From: Alphaproteobacteria bacterium
Lineage (GTDB): Bacteria; Pseudomonadota; Alphaproteobacteria; SHVP01
Assembly: GCA_016869765.1 (NCBI GenBank)
Contig: VGES01000012.1
Span: 1-64,000 of the forward strand
DNA length: 64,000 bases
Direction: 5' to 3'
Positions 17,959 through 25,932 of the stretch are shown piece after piece. Below the pieces are notes generated by a model that had not been told where the DNA came from, ran no database searches, and saw only the letters and a program-made list of their open reading frames with translations. Positions within the stretch are counted from its first letter, which is position 1. The number at the start of each line of letters is the position of its first letter. A program made the position numbers and the translations under genes.

Positions 17959-18867
17959 ATGCCCATTCGTGTCCGCAAGGCGGTTTTTCCCGTCGGTGGT
18001 CTCGGTACGCGGTTCCTTCCGGCCACCAAGGCGATGCCGAAGGAAATGCTCCCGCTCGTCGACAAGCCGCTTATTCACCACGCCGTGGAAGAAGCCCGGG
18101 CGGCGGGAATCGAGGAGTTCATCTTTGTCACGGGTCGCGGCAAGTCGACGATCGAGGATCATTTCGATCAGTCCTATGAGCTCGAAGAACAGCTTTCAGC
18201 CAAGGGCAAGCAAGACATGCTCGAGGCCCTGCGCGCCTGGCTACCGACGCCGGGGAAAGTGGCGTACACCCGGCAACAGGAACCCTTGGGCCTTGGGCAC
18301 GCCGTCTGGTGCGCCCGTCACCTCATCGGGAACGAACCGTTCGCTGTGTTGCTGGCCGACGACGTCTTTCTCGGCCCATCACCGTGCCTGAAACAGATGA
18401 CCGACGTCTTCGAGGGCCAGAGCATGGTGGCCGTCGAGACGATCGACGACGAGTCGATCTCGAGCTACGGGGTGCTCAAGGTCGCAAAGCAAGTACGCCC
18501 CAGCCTCGTCCAGGTCTCGGGCCTGGTCGAAAAACCGCGTCGCGAAGAGGCGCCGTCGAATCTCGCGGTCGTCGGGCGCTATATCCTGACGCCCAAGGTC
18601 TTCGAGTTTCTCGACCGCAAGCAGCAGGGCGCCGGTGGGGAAATCCAGTTGACCGATGCCCTGTCCTGGCTCGCAGGGCTGGAGCCGTTCTATGGCGTCA
18701 AGATCGCCGGCGAGCGCTTCGACTGCGGCAGCAAGAGCGGTTACCTGCGGGCCAACATCGCGTTTGCCCTGGAGCGAGCCGATCTGCGCGATGATCTGAT
18801 CGAGTATCTGTCGAACCTTTCAATCGAACGAAAACGCCGGGTAGCCGCGGGGGGCGCGGGCCGATGA
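17959..18867 (+). CDS. galU: UTP-glucose-1-phosphate uridylyltransferase
   Basis: Makes UDP-glucose from UTP and glucose-1-phosphate for envelope polysaccharides. The 302-residue protein has the nucleotide-binding GGLGTRFLPATKAMPKEML at its N terminus and the catalytic core through DCGSKSGYL, typical of bacterial GalU. ATG 17959 is chosen over an upstream TTG at 17881 because the family begins at IRVRKAVFPVGG. It overlaps ugd by ATGA, so the two successive enzymes are co-translated. Confidence 0.95.
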   Translation: MPIRVRKAVFPVGGLGTRFLPATKAMPKEMLPLVDKPLIHHAVEEARAAGIEEFIFVTGRGKSTIEDHFDQSYELEEQLSAKGKQDMLEALRAWLPTPGKVAYTRQQEPLGLGHAVWCARHLIGNEPFAVLLADDVFLGPSPCLKQMTDVFEGQSMVAVETIDDESISSYGVLKVAKQVRPSLVQVSGLVEKPRREEAPSNLAVVGRYILTPKVFEFLDRKQQGAGGEIQLTDALSWLAGLEPFYGVKIAGERFDCGSKSGYLRANIAFALERADLRDDLIEYLSNLSIERKRRVAAGGAGR

Positions 18868-20186
18868 GGGTAGTGTTTGTCGGGGCCGGCTATGTCGGCC
18901 TCGTCTCGGGGACCTGTTTCGCCGAGATCGGCGCTGCGGTGACCTGTGTCGACAAGGATCAACGCAAAATCGAAGCGCTCTTGGCCGGGCGCATCCCGAT
19001 CTACGAGCCGGGCCTCGAACAACTCGTAAAGCGCAACGTTGCCAACGGCCGACTCCGATTCGGGACGGATCTCGCCGCCGCCGTGAAGGGGGCCGAGATC
19101 GTGTTCATCGCGGTCGGTACGCCGAGTCGCGACGATGGGTCGGCCGACTTGGGCTACGTGTTGGCCGCCGCTGAGGAGATCGGTCGCGCCATGGACGGCC
19201 CGTTGATCGTCGTCACCAAGTCGACCGTCCCGGTGGGGACGGGACGAAAGGTCGAGGCGATCCTGACCGCGGCCAAACCACGCCACACGTTCTATGTCGG
19301 CTCGGCGCCCGAGTTCCTGCGCGAAGGGAGTGCCGTGGCCGACTTCATGAATCCCGACCGGATCGTGGTCGGCAGCGACCATCCCGAGGCAATCGCCACG
19401 CTCCGACAGTTGCATGCGCCGCTGCTCAAGGGTGATCAGCAGTTCGTCGCCGCCAGCCTCGAGACGGCGGAACTCACCAAGTACGCAGCGAACGCGTTCC
19501 TGGCGACCAAGATCGGCTTCATCAACGAGATCGCCGACCTCTGTGAAAAGGCCGGTGCCGATGTCGAGGCCGTCGCCCGTGGCATGGGCCTCGACCGCCG
19601 GATTGGGCGCTGGGGGCTGAGCGCGGGCCCGGGGTTCGGCGGTTCCTGTTTTCCCAAGGACACCCGGGCGCTCGCCTACACCGGCCGGGAATGGCAGAGC
19701 CCGTTTCATATCGTCGAAACCGTCATCGAGATGAATGAGCGACGCAAGCAGTCGCTCGCCGACAAGGTCATTCGCGCCGTTGGCCCCAATGCGAGGGACG
19801 CGACCGTTGCGGTGCTCGGCGTGACGTTCAAGGCCAACACCGATGACGTACGCGAAAGCGTCAGCGTCGATCTGATCCCTCAGCTCCAGGCCGCTGGCAT
19901 CAAGATCCGGGCCTACGACCCCGAAGGAATGGCTCACGCGCAATCGATGTTGCCGGACGTCGAATGGTGCAGTGACACCTATGAGGCGCTGCATGGCGCC
20001 GACGCGGCCGTGATTCTTACCGAGTGGTCGCACTTTGGGCCCGAGGGCCTCGACCTAGCTCGCGCCAAGGCCGCTCTGAAGCGTCCAATTGTCGTCGACC
20101 TGCGCAACCTGCACGACCCGGAGCGCATGGCCCGCGCGGGCTTCCGTTACGACTCGGTCGGGCGCCGCACCGTTTCTCCGGCCTAA
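18864..20186 (+). CDS. ugd: UDP-glucose 6-dehydrogenase
   Basis: Oxidises UDP-glucose to UDP-glucuronate with two NAD+. At 440 residues it has the normal length, with the N-terminal Rossmann motif VGAGYVGLVSGTCFAE, the catalytic cysteine in GFGGSCFPKD near residue 259, and a C-terminal UDP-binding domain. It directly uses the product of the overlapping galU gene. UDP-glucuronate feeds capsule, exopolysaccharide or lipopolysaccharide synthesis; a putative glycan cluster lies at the far end of this window but the link is not shown. Confidence 0.95.
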   Translation: MRVVFVGAGYVGLVSGTCFAEIGAAVTCVDKDQRKIEALLAGRIPIYEPGLEQLVKRNVANGRLRFGTDLAAAVKGAEIVFIAVGTPSRDDGSADLGYVLAAAEEIGRAMDGPLIVVTKSTVPVGTGRKVEAILTAAKPRHTFYVGSAPEFLREGSAVADFMNPDRIVVGSDHPEAIATLRQLHAPLLKGDQQFVAASLETAELTKYAANAFLATKIGFINEIADLCEKAGADVEAVARGMGLDRRIGRWGLSAGPGFGGSCFPKDTRALAYTGREWQSPFHIVETVIEMNERRKQSLADKVIRAVGPNARDATVAVLGVTFKANTDDVRESVSVDLIPQLQAAGIKIRAYDPEGMAHAQSMLPDVEWCSDTYEALHGADAAVILTEWSHFGPEGLDLARAKAALKRPIVVDLRNLHDPERMARAGFRYDSVGRRTVSPA

Positions 20187-20197
20187 TTCGACCGGCC

Positions 20198-21565
20198 GTG
20201 CATCGTTTTCATCCGAGTATTCTGCGCGCCTACGACATTCGGGGCGTGGTGGGCGAGACCCTTGGCGAGGCCGATGCGCGGGCCGTGGGCCAGGCGTTCG
20301 GTACCCTGGTGGTCGAACGTGGTGGCCGTAGCGTCTGCGTCGGCTACGACGGGCGATTGTCCTCGCCGGCGCTCGAGGCGGCCCTGGTCGAAGGGTTACG
20401 GTCGACCGGCCTTCGGATTCGTCGTGTCGGCTTGGGGCCGACGCCGATGCTCTATTTCAGCGTCCATCATCTCGACGCTGATGGTGGCATCATGGTGACG
20501 GGTTCTCACAACCCGCCCACCCACAACGGCTTCAAGATGGTCCTCGGCCGAGGCCCGTTCTTCGGCGAAGACATCCTGGCGATGGCGCGGCGTTTCGAAG
20601 CTGGACACGTCGCGCACGGCACGGGCTCGGACGATCGCGTCGCGGTCGCCGATGAGTACGTCGCTCGGCTGCTCGCGGGGCTCGATCCGGCCTCGGTGTC
20701 GGCGGCCTGGGACGCCGGCAATGGTGCGGCGGGGGCCGTGCTCGAACGCGTAACCCGTGGGCTGCCCGGAAAGCACGTCCTGCTCAACGAGCGTGTCGAC
20801 GGCACGTTTCCCGCCCACCACCCCGATCCGACCGTCGAGGCGAACCTCAGCCAATTGCGTGCCGCGGTCGCTGCCCAACGTTGTGACCTCGGCGTCGCGT
20901 TCGACGGCGATGGCGATCGTGTCGGAATCATCGATGGACGGGGACGCGTCGTTTGGGGTGACCAATTGTTGGCCCTTCTCGCCCGCGAGGTGCTCGCCCA
21001 CCAGCCGGGCGCGACGATCATCGGCGACGTGAAGTGCAGCACCGTGTTCTTCGACGAGATTCGGCGTCTCGGTGGCCAACCGATCCTGTGGATGGCGGGC
21101 CATTCGTTGGTCAAGAGCAAGATGAAAGAGACCCATGCACCGCTCGCCGGCGAAATGAGCGCCCATATCTTTTTCGCCGATCGCTACTACGGCTATGACG
21201 ACGCGCTCTACGCCGCGTTGCGCACGCTCCAGCTGCTCAAGTTCACGGGCAAGAGCATGGCCCAACTGCTCGATGAGCTGCCGGTCATGGTGAACACGCC
21301 AGAGTTCCGCTTCGACTGCCCCGAGGACCGCAAATTCGCCGTCGTGGACGAGGTGCGCGAGCGCCTGATGGCCGCCAAGGCCGACGTGTTGGCCATCGAT
21401 GGGGTCCGCGTCACGACGCCGGACGGTTGGTGGCTACTGCGAGCCTCGAACACCCAGGCGGCCTTGACGGCCCGTTGCGAAGCTCGCGATCAACGCAGAC
21501 TGGCCACGCTCAAGGGCCAACTCCTCGCTCAGCTCGCCGCGAGCGGGGTCGACGCTCCGATCTAA
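20198..21565 (+). CDS. phosphomannomutase/phosphoglucomutase
   Basis: Alpha-D-phosphohexomutase of 455 residues that interconverts 1- and 6-phosphates of glucose or mannose. The phosphoserine loop TGSHNPPTHNGF near residue 100, the metal loop FDGDGDR near 237, and the C-terminal phosphate-binding RASNTQAAL are present, matching the AlgC/ManB group. GTG 20198 places FHPSILRAYDIRG, the usual start, at the N terminus. It follows ugd by 11 bases and would supply glucose-1-phosphate to GalU or mannose-1-phosphate to other pathways. Confidence 0.9.
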   Translation: MHRFHPSILRAYDIRGVVGETLGEADARAVGQAFGTLVVERGGRSVCVGYDGRLSSPALEAALVEGLRSTGLRIRRVGLGPTPMLYFSVHHLDADGGIMVTGSHNPPTHNGFKMVLGRGPFFGEDILAMARRFEAGHVAHGTGSDDRVAVADEYVARLLAGLDPASVSAAWDAGNGAAGAVLERVTRGLPGKHVLLNERVDGTFPAHHPDPTVEANLSQLRAAVAAQRCDLGVAFDGDGDRVGIIDGRGRVVWGDQLLALLAREVLAHQPGATIIGDVKCSTVFFDEIRRLGGQPILWMAGHSLVKSKMKETHAPLAGEMSAHIFFADRYYGYDDALYAALRTLQLLKFTGKSMAQLLDELPVMVNTPEFRFDCPEDRKFAVVDEVRERLMAAKADVLAIDGVRVTTPDGWWLLRASNTQAALTARCEARDQRRLATLKGQLLAQLAASGVDAPI

Positions 21566-21569
21566 TTCG

Positions 21570-22739
21570 CTACTTGCGCGCAGTGTAGAAGAACCAGTTG
21601 GCCCGCGTCTTCGCGTCGGGTTTTTCGACGTTGTAGACGCGCCCGCCGTCGCCGGCTTCCATCGTTTCGGCGACCCGGTCGCGTTTGAAGCCGGCGTCGA
21701 CGGCGATCTGCGTGAGGTCGAGATCGTGCAGCGTGCCCCAGAACGGCTCGTTGTTGCCGAAGGTATCCCAGTCCCGCATGAACTGATCGAATGGCTCCAT
21801 GCCGTGGTATTGCGGCTGTTCGACGTGGATCATCACGCCGCCCGGCTTCAGGACGCGATGAATCTCGCGCACGATGTTGTGGAGACTGCTCGTCGAAAGT
21901 TCGTGCATGACGGCGCCCGACGTGACGAAGTCGAAGGTGTTGTCGGCGAACCTCAACCGCTCGGCGTCCTGTTGAGCGAACTTCACGGACTTTCCCCAAG
22001 ACTCCGCTCGGGCGAAGGCATAGCGCAGGCACGGGGCCGACACGTCGATCGCGTGAACTTCGGCGGCGGGGAACGCATCGCATAACGGTAGCGTCGAGTG
22101 GCCGACGGCACAGCCGATGTCGAGAATCTTGCCGCGCCGGAACCGTGGGTGGCTGCGCTTGATGTAGGCGGCGATCGTTCGTCCGATCCCGTCGACATGG
22201 GGGCCAAGGAATCCCTGCGTGATCGAATAGACGCCGCGATCGTAGATCGCCCCGGCGTAGACGTCGTTCGAGCCAACCTCTCCAGTGTAGCCGCCCGGCA
22301 TGCAGTGGATATCGACCGCGGTGATGTAACGCGGCATCGCGATGGTCGGGTCGAGGGTCAGCGAACTCTTGGTCGTCGGGCGCGCGAGGTAGTTCGACGC
22401 TCGCTGCTGCAGCGCTGGGAAACCCCGATTGAGGCCGGTTTGTGCCGCCGTCCACATCAGCTCCTGCGTCGTGCGGCGCAACGCACTCCACATCTGGTGA
22501 TAGGGGTCGCGTCGCATGGCGCCACGGACTTCCTGGCGGTTCGACGGACGACGCCCACGTTCGCGTTGGAACGAGGGCAGCACGCGCGTGCGATAGACCT
22601 CTTTGTTCCCCGGCATCAGGTTGGCGAACACCTGAAAGTGCATCGCTTGGGCGAAGTTTTCGTGGGCGATTTCGTCGTGGTTCGCCGCCAGCGAAACGCC
22701 GTGGGCGGCGAGGCGATTGAAACTGTTGGGACCGAGCAT
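21570..22739 (-). CDS. SAM-dependent methyltransferase with N-terminal extension (paralog A)
   Basis: Class I methyltransferase of 389 residues. The SAM-binding motif I (ILDIGCAVGHS) lies at 205-215, followed by the acidic strand end HAIDVS and RVLKPGGVMIHVEQP. The first 190 residues form a distinct domain with TQELMW and a DIHCMPGGY segment that is conserved in the paralog at 38.3 kb and is not part of a standard methyltransferase. ATG 22739 has a GGAGGTGA ribosome site and a TATACT hexamer at 22768-22773 suits a promoter. The acceptor is unknown; similar domains occur in small-molecule or natural-product methylation. Confidence 0.82.
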   Translation of the reverse strand: MLGPNSFNRLAAHGVSLAANHDEIAHENFAQAMHFQVFANLMPGNKEVYRTRVLPSFQRERGRRPSNRQEVRGAMRRDPYHQMWSALRRTTQELMWTAAQTGLNRGFPALQQRASNYLARPTTKSSLTLDPTIAMPRYITAVDIHCMPGGYTGEVGSNDVYAGAIYDRGVYSITQGFLGPHVDGIGRTIAAYIKRSHPRFRRGKILDIGCAVGHSTLPLCDAFPAAEVHAIDVSAPCLRYAFARAESWGKSVKFAQQDAERLRFADNTFDFVTSGAVMHELSTSSLHNIVREIHRVLKPGGVMIHVEQPQYHGMEPFDQFMRDWDTFGNNEPFWGTLHDLDLTQIAVDAGFKRDRVAETMEAGDGGRVYNVEKPDAKTRANWFFYTARK

Positions 22740-22789
22740 GGCGTCACCTCCGGGAAGGGCGACGCCCAGTATAGCGGATCACGCCGGGA

Positions 22790-24037
22790 TCAGCCGCGGG
22801 CGTTCTCCAGGTTGATCGCCATGCATCCGATGCGCTGGCGCTCCAACGAACGACAGGCGGCCTGGGCATTGCTCTCGCTCAGGCCGTTCAGACGGGCGCG
22901 GTAGAGCACCTTGCCACGATTCTTGACCGTGTCGACCGATGGTTCGGCGCCATTGACGTGGTTGGAGGCGATCTTCGTCACCTTGCCGATCTGAGCGTGG
23001 GCGAGGTCGGCGGCATTGTAGGCCCCGACCTGAATGGCCCAGCGGCTTTCGTTCTTCTGGGGTGCCTTTCGGGTCTGGCGCGGCGCGGGGATGGTCGTGC
23101 TGGCCGCCTCGCGGCGCGGCGTCGGATTGGCGGCGGGGGTAGGGCCCGAGGCCACTTGGTAGCGCACCGGCGTCGCTTTGCGATCGAAGCGGGTCGGCAC
23201 GTAGGTGATGTTGGTTCGCATGGCCGAACGGGTGCGCGCGATCTCGAAGGCTTCGTCGAACAGGGATTCGACGTGGCGGTCGCGGGCGAGCGCGCTGTCA
23301 CCACCGAACATCACGCCGACGAGGCGCCGGCCGGATCGCTCGACCGAGGTCACGACGTTGAAGCCCGAGGCTTGGATGAAGCCCGTTTTCATGCCGTCGG
23401 TGCCCGCAAGAGAGTCGAGAAGGCGGTTGTGGGTGGTGAACACCTGGCCGCGGAACGTGAAGGTTCGGGCTGAGAAATAGGGATAGTACTTCGGGTGATC
23501 ACGCAGCAGCGCCATGCCGAGCCGCACCATGTCACGCGCGGTCGTGGTCTGCGCCGGATCCGGCAGTCCGCTAGCGTTGCGGAAATAGGTCTGGCGCATC
23601 CCCAAGCTGCGGGCGCGGTCGGTCATGAGGTCGGCGAAATCCCGTTCATCGCGCCCGATGGCCTCCGCCAAGACCACGGCGGCATCGTTTGCCGATTTGG
23701 TGATCACGCCGTAGATCGCGTCCTCGACGGTGATGGTCGATCCCGCCCTGAGGTCGAGCTTGGATGGCGCCTGGTTGGCGGCCTCCCGCGACACGGGGAG
23801 CGACTGCTGGAGTCGCAGTTGACCGTTCTGCAATGCTTCGAACACGAGGTACAGCGTCATGAGCTTGGCGAGCGAAGCAGGATGGCGGACTTCGTCCGCG
23901 TCCTCGCTGATCAGGTCTCGACCGGTCGCCGCGTCGACCACCAATGCCGAATAGCGGGCCTCTGCCGACATCGGCGCCAGCGCCCCGAACGCAAGAAACA
24001 ACGCGAGTACCCAGTACCGGACGCGGTCTACCGACAT
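22790..24037 (-). CDS. D-alanyl-D-alanine carboxypeptidase with SPOR domain
   Basis: Penicillin-binding protein of the DacA/DacF class that trims the terminal D-Ala from murein pentapeptides in the periplasm. From ATG 24037 the protein has 415 residues: a signal peptide ending around AEA (residue 27), then SLAK (Ser55-Lys58), SAN (115-117) and KTG (217-219), the three serine-transferase motifs. A C-terminal SPOR domain (about 335-413, WAIQVGAY) binds denuded glycan strands and should localise the enzyme to the septum. A longer upstream frame lacks the signal-peptide start. Confidence 0.9.
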   Translation of the reverse strand: MSVDRVRYWVLALFLAFGALAPMSAEARYSALVVDAATGRDLISEDADEVRHPASLAKLMTLYLVFEALQNGQLRLQQSLPVSREAANQAPSKLDLRAGSTITVEDAIYGVITKSANDAAVVLAEAIGRDERDFADLMTDRARSLGMRQTYFRNASGLPDPAQTTTARDMVRLGMALLRDHPKYYPYFSARTFTFRGQVFTTHNRLLDSLAGTDGMKTGFIQASGFNVVTSVERSGRRLVGVMFGGDSALARDRHVESLFDEAFEIARTRSAMRTNITYVPTRFDRKATPVRYQVASGPTPAANPTPRREAASTTIPAPRQTRKAPQKNESRWAIQVGAYNAADLAHAQIGKVTKIASNHVNGAEPSVDTVKNRGKVLYRARLNGLSESNAQAACRSLERQRIGCMAINLENARG

Positions 24038-24198
24038 CGCCGAACTACCCCTGTCGCGTGCTCGTCGCCACAAATAAGGCACAAATGTTAATGTTCGGTC
24101 GAATCGCTGTCTACCCATCGATTTCAAGAGCATGCGCCGGGTCCCTTAAAGGACAGGTTAGGCTCGACCCCGCGCTTCGGGCTTCTGCCGAGCCGTTT

Positions 24199-24212
24199 TT
24201 GCTGCACTGCAA
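24199..24212 (+). promoter_or_regulatory. PhaR-like operator, upstream arm
   Basis: TTGCTGCACTGCAA. The same 14 bases occur exactly on the other strand at 24257-24270, one on each side of the phasin promoter. The CTGC-N3-GCA core resembles the published binding sequence of the PHB-responsive repressor PhaR. Operator function is inferred. Confidence 0.6.
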
Positions 24213-24220
24213 AAAAGTCC

Positions 24221-24249
24221 TTGACGACCAGCACAGGCGGCCCTATTGA
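24221..24249 (+). promoter_or_regulatory. phasin promoter
   Basis: TTGACG (24221-24226) and TATTGA (24244-24249) have a 17-base spacer. The start would be near 24256, which falls at the edge of the downstream operator arm, so a repressor bound to the two arms would block this promoter. Confidence 0.6.
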
Positions 24250-24256
24250 GCCGATA

Positions 24257-24270
24257 TTGCAGTGCAGCAA
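24257..24270 (-). promoter_or_regulatory. PhaR-like operator, downstream arm
   Basis: Exact reverse complement of the 14-base site at 24199-24212, separated from it by 44 bases that contain the whole promoter. Its position at the predicted transcription start is typical of a repressor site. Confidence 0.6.
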
Positions 24271-24311
24271 ATGGTTGCTGCGGCGCGAAACGAGCCCTTG
24301 AGGAGCCCGGA

Positions 24312-24839
24312 ATGACCAAGAAGGTCCACGAGTCGGTTGGTGCGGACAAGTTCTCGTCCGAAGCGTTTGATGCCGCCGTGAAGGCTGGCAAGGACGGCGT
24401 GGAGATGTTCGTCCGCGAAGGAACGGATGCCGTGAACAAGGGCTTCCAGAAGGTCGCCTCGCTCGCCCAGGGGGCGAACGAGACGATGGCCAAGCGCTAC
24501 GACGAGTTCGCCTCGTTCGGTCGCACGGGCATCGAGGCCAGCACCACGGCCGCGGACGCGTTCGTCAAACACGTCGAGGCGGTCAACGCCCAGGTCGCCG
24601 ACTTCTCGCATAAGAACCTCGCCGACACGATGAGCGCGGCGCAGTCGATCCTGTCGGCCAAGACGCCCCAGGAAGCGGCCCAGCTTCAGATCGAGTTCGT
24701 GCAGGCCGGCATCAGCCGATGGATCGACCAGAGCACCAAGTTCTCGGAGTTGTCGATCAAAGCCGCGAACGAGACCTTTGCCCCGCTCAATGGACAGATC
24801 GCCAAGTTCGTCGAGCGTTTCGCCCGACCGATCGTCTAA
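24312..24839 (+). CDS. phasin family protein
   Basis: Protein of 175 residues, rich in alanine, lysine and glutamate, almost entirely helical in composition and lacking a signal peptide, as in phasins that coat polyhydroxyalkanoate granules. The stretch AKTPQEAAQLQIEFVQAG is the recognisable Phasin_2 core near residues 117-134. ATG 24312 follows a GAGGAGCC ribosome site; an earlier in-frame TTG is within the promoter. The paired PhaR-like operators upstream and a terminator downstream make it a single-gene unit, expected to be induced when PHB accumulates. Confidence 0.88.
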   Translation: MTKKVHESVGADKFSSEAFDAAVKAGKDGVEMFVREGTDAVNKGFQKVASLAQGANETMAKRYDEFASFGRTGIEASTTAADAFVKHVEAVNAQVADFSHKNLADTMSAAQSILSAKTPQEAAQLQIEFVQAGISRWIDQSTKFSELSIKAANETFAPLNGQIAKFVERFARPIV

Positions 24840-24850
24840 TCGAATCACCA

Positions 24851-24883
24851 GGGCGACCGCCCGACAGTAACGGGCGATCGCCC
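24851..24883 (+). other. strong hairpin after the phasin gene
   Basis: GGGCGACCGCCCG and CGGGCGATCGCCC form a 13-base stem with one mismatch and a seven-base loop. It lacks a T-run, so it is more likely a 3'-end stabilising structure or part of the adjacent terminator than a terminator itself. Confidence 0.5.
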
Positions 24884-24890
24884 CTCCCCG

Positions 24891-24926
24891 GAAACCCGGT
24901 CCCCCAGGGCCGGGTTTCTCCTTTTT
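24891..24926 (+). terminator. rho-independent terminator of the phasin gene
   Basis: GAAACCCGG (24891-24899) and CCGGGTTTC (24910-24918) form a perfect nine-base stem with a ten-base loop, followed by TCCTTTTT. It separates the phasin unit from the kinase-like gene 35 bases downstream. Confidence 0.8.
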
Positions 24927-24960
24927 CGCGGCCGGCGTTGGCGCCTATCATCCGGCGCCC

Positions 24961-25932
24961 ATGATCGTCCCGGCGGTTCACTCGGTGTTGGAGGCGGCGG
25001 CGCTCGCGGCCGAACTCGAACGTCGGTATGAGCTCGGGCGACCGCTCGGCTGCCAATTGCTATACCGCGGCATGAACGACGTCTTTGCGGTCTGGACGCC
25101 GGAGGCGCGTTACGCCGTGCGCACCTGGCGGGCCGGCTGGCGATCGATCGACGATGTCGCTTACGAGATGGCGTTCCTTCGGTTTCTCGATGGTGCCGGG
25201 GTGCACGTGGCACCGGGCATCCCGGCCCGCGACGGCTCGCTGTTCTTCGTGGCCGAGGCACCCGAGGGGCTGCGACCCGTGGCGGTTTTCCGGTGGGCGG
25301 GGGGGCAGAAACTCGGAGCCGCTCCGAACGCAGAGGACGCTCGCCGCGTCGGCCGGGCGTTCGCCCTCATGCACCGCGCGGCGACCGCCTTTCAGTCACC
25401 GCATCGGCGCCGGACCAATCCGCCCCAGGCGCTGCGAGAAAATGTTCCGACGTTCCTGCGTATGGTCGAGGAGCGGCCGCAAGACGGTCCGTTCTATCGC
25501 GAGGCGACCGAGAGGATCGCAACGGCGCTCGAGCGGATCGACCCAGCGGAGGTTCCCTTCGGGCCCAATCATGGCGACTTTCACTGCAACAACGTGCATA
25601 TCGACGGCGGCGGGCTGACGCTGCTCGATTTCGACAACAGCGGCGAGGACTTTTTCGCCCAGGACGTCGCCTGCTATCTCTGGGCCAATCACTACATCGG
25701 CCTTCCCGATTGGCTGTCGACGGCATTTGTGGCGGGATACGAGAGCATCCGGCCGCTCACGCCGCGAGAACACGAATTGATGCCGCTGTTCGTGCTCGCC
25801 AAGGAGTTCCGCCTGATCAGCACCTTTTCCCGGCATGTCAACGCCATCGGGCGCGGTTTCATGCGTCGCGACTTCGCATGGTTCGCAGACTCGATCCGTC
25901 GGCGCATGGGGGAAGCGGGGCTGCTCTACTAG
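24961..25932 (+). CDS. phosphotransferase (aminoglycoside phosphotransferase fold)
   Basis: APH/choline-kinase-fold protein of 323 residues. The catalytic loop HGDFHCNNVH near residue 204 and the metal-binding LLDFDNSG near 222 are intact, so it is probably an active small-molecule kinase. It resembles the SrkA/homoserine-kinase-like group more than true drug-resistance enzymes; the substrate is not identifiable. Its TAG stop shares the bases CTAG with the stop of the convergent peptidase gene, so neither gene can have a private terminator between them. Confidence 0.78.
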   Translation: MIVPAVHSVLEAAALAAELERRYELGRPLGCQLLYRGMNDVFAVWTPEARYAVRTWRAGWRSIDDVAYEMAFLRFLDGAGVHVAPGIPARDGSLFFVAEAPEGLRPVAVFRWAGGQKLGAAPNAEDARRVGRAFALMHRAATAFQSPHRRRTNPPQALRENVPTFLRMVEERPQDGPFYREATERIATALERIDPAEVPFGPNHGDFHCNNVHIDGGGLTLLDFDNSGEDFFAQDVACYLWANHYIGLPDWLSTAFVAGYESIRPLTPREHELMPLFVLAKEFRLISTFSRHVNAIGRGFMRRDFAWFADSIRRRMGEAGLLY

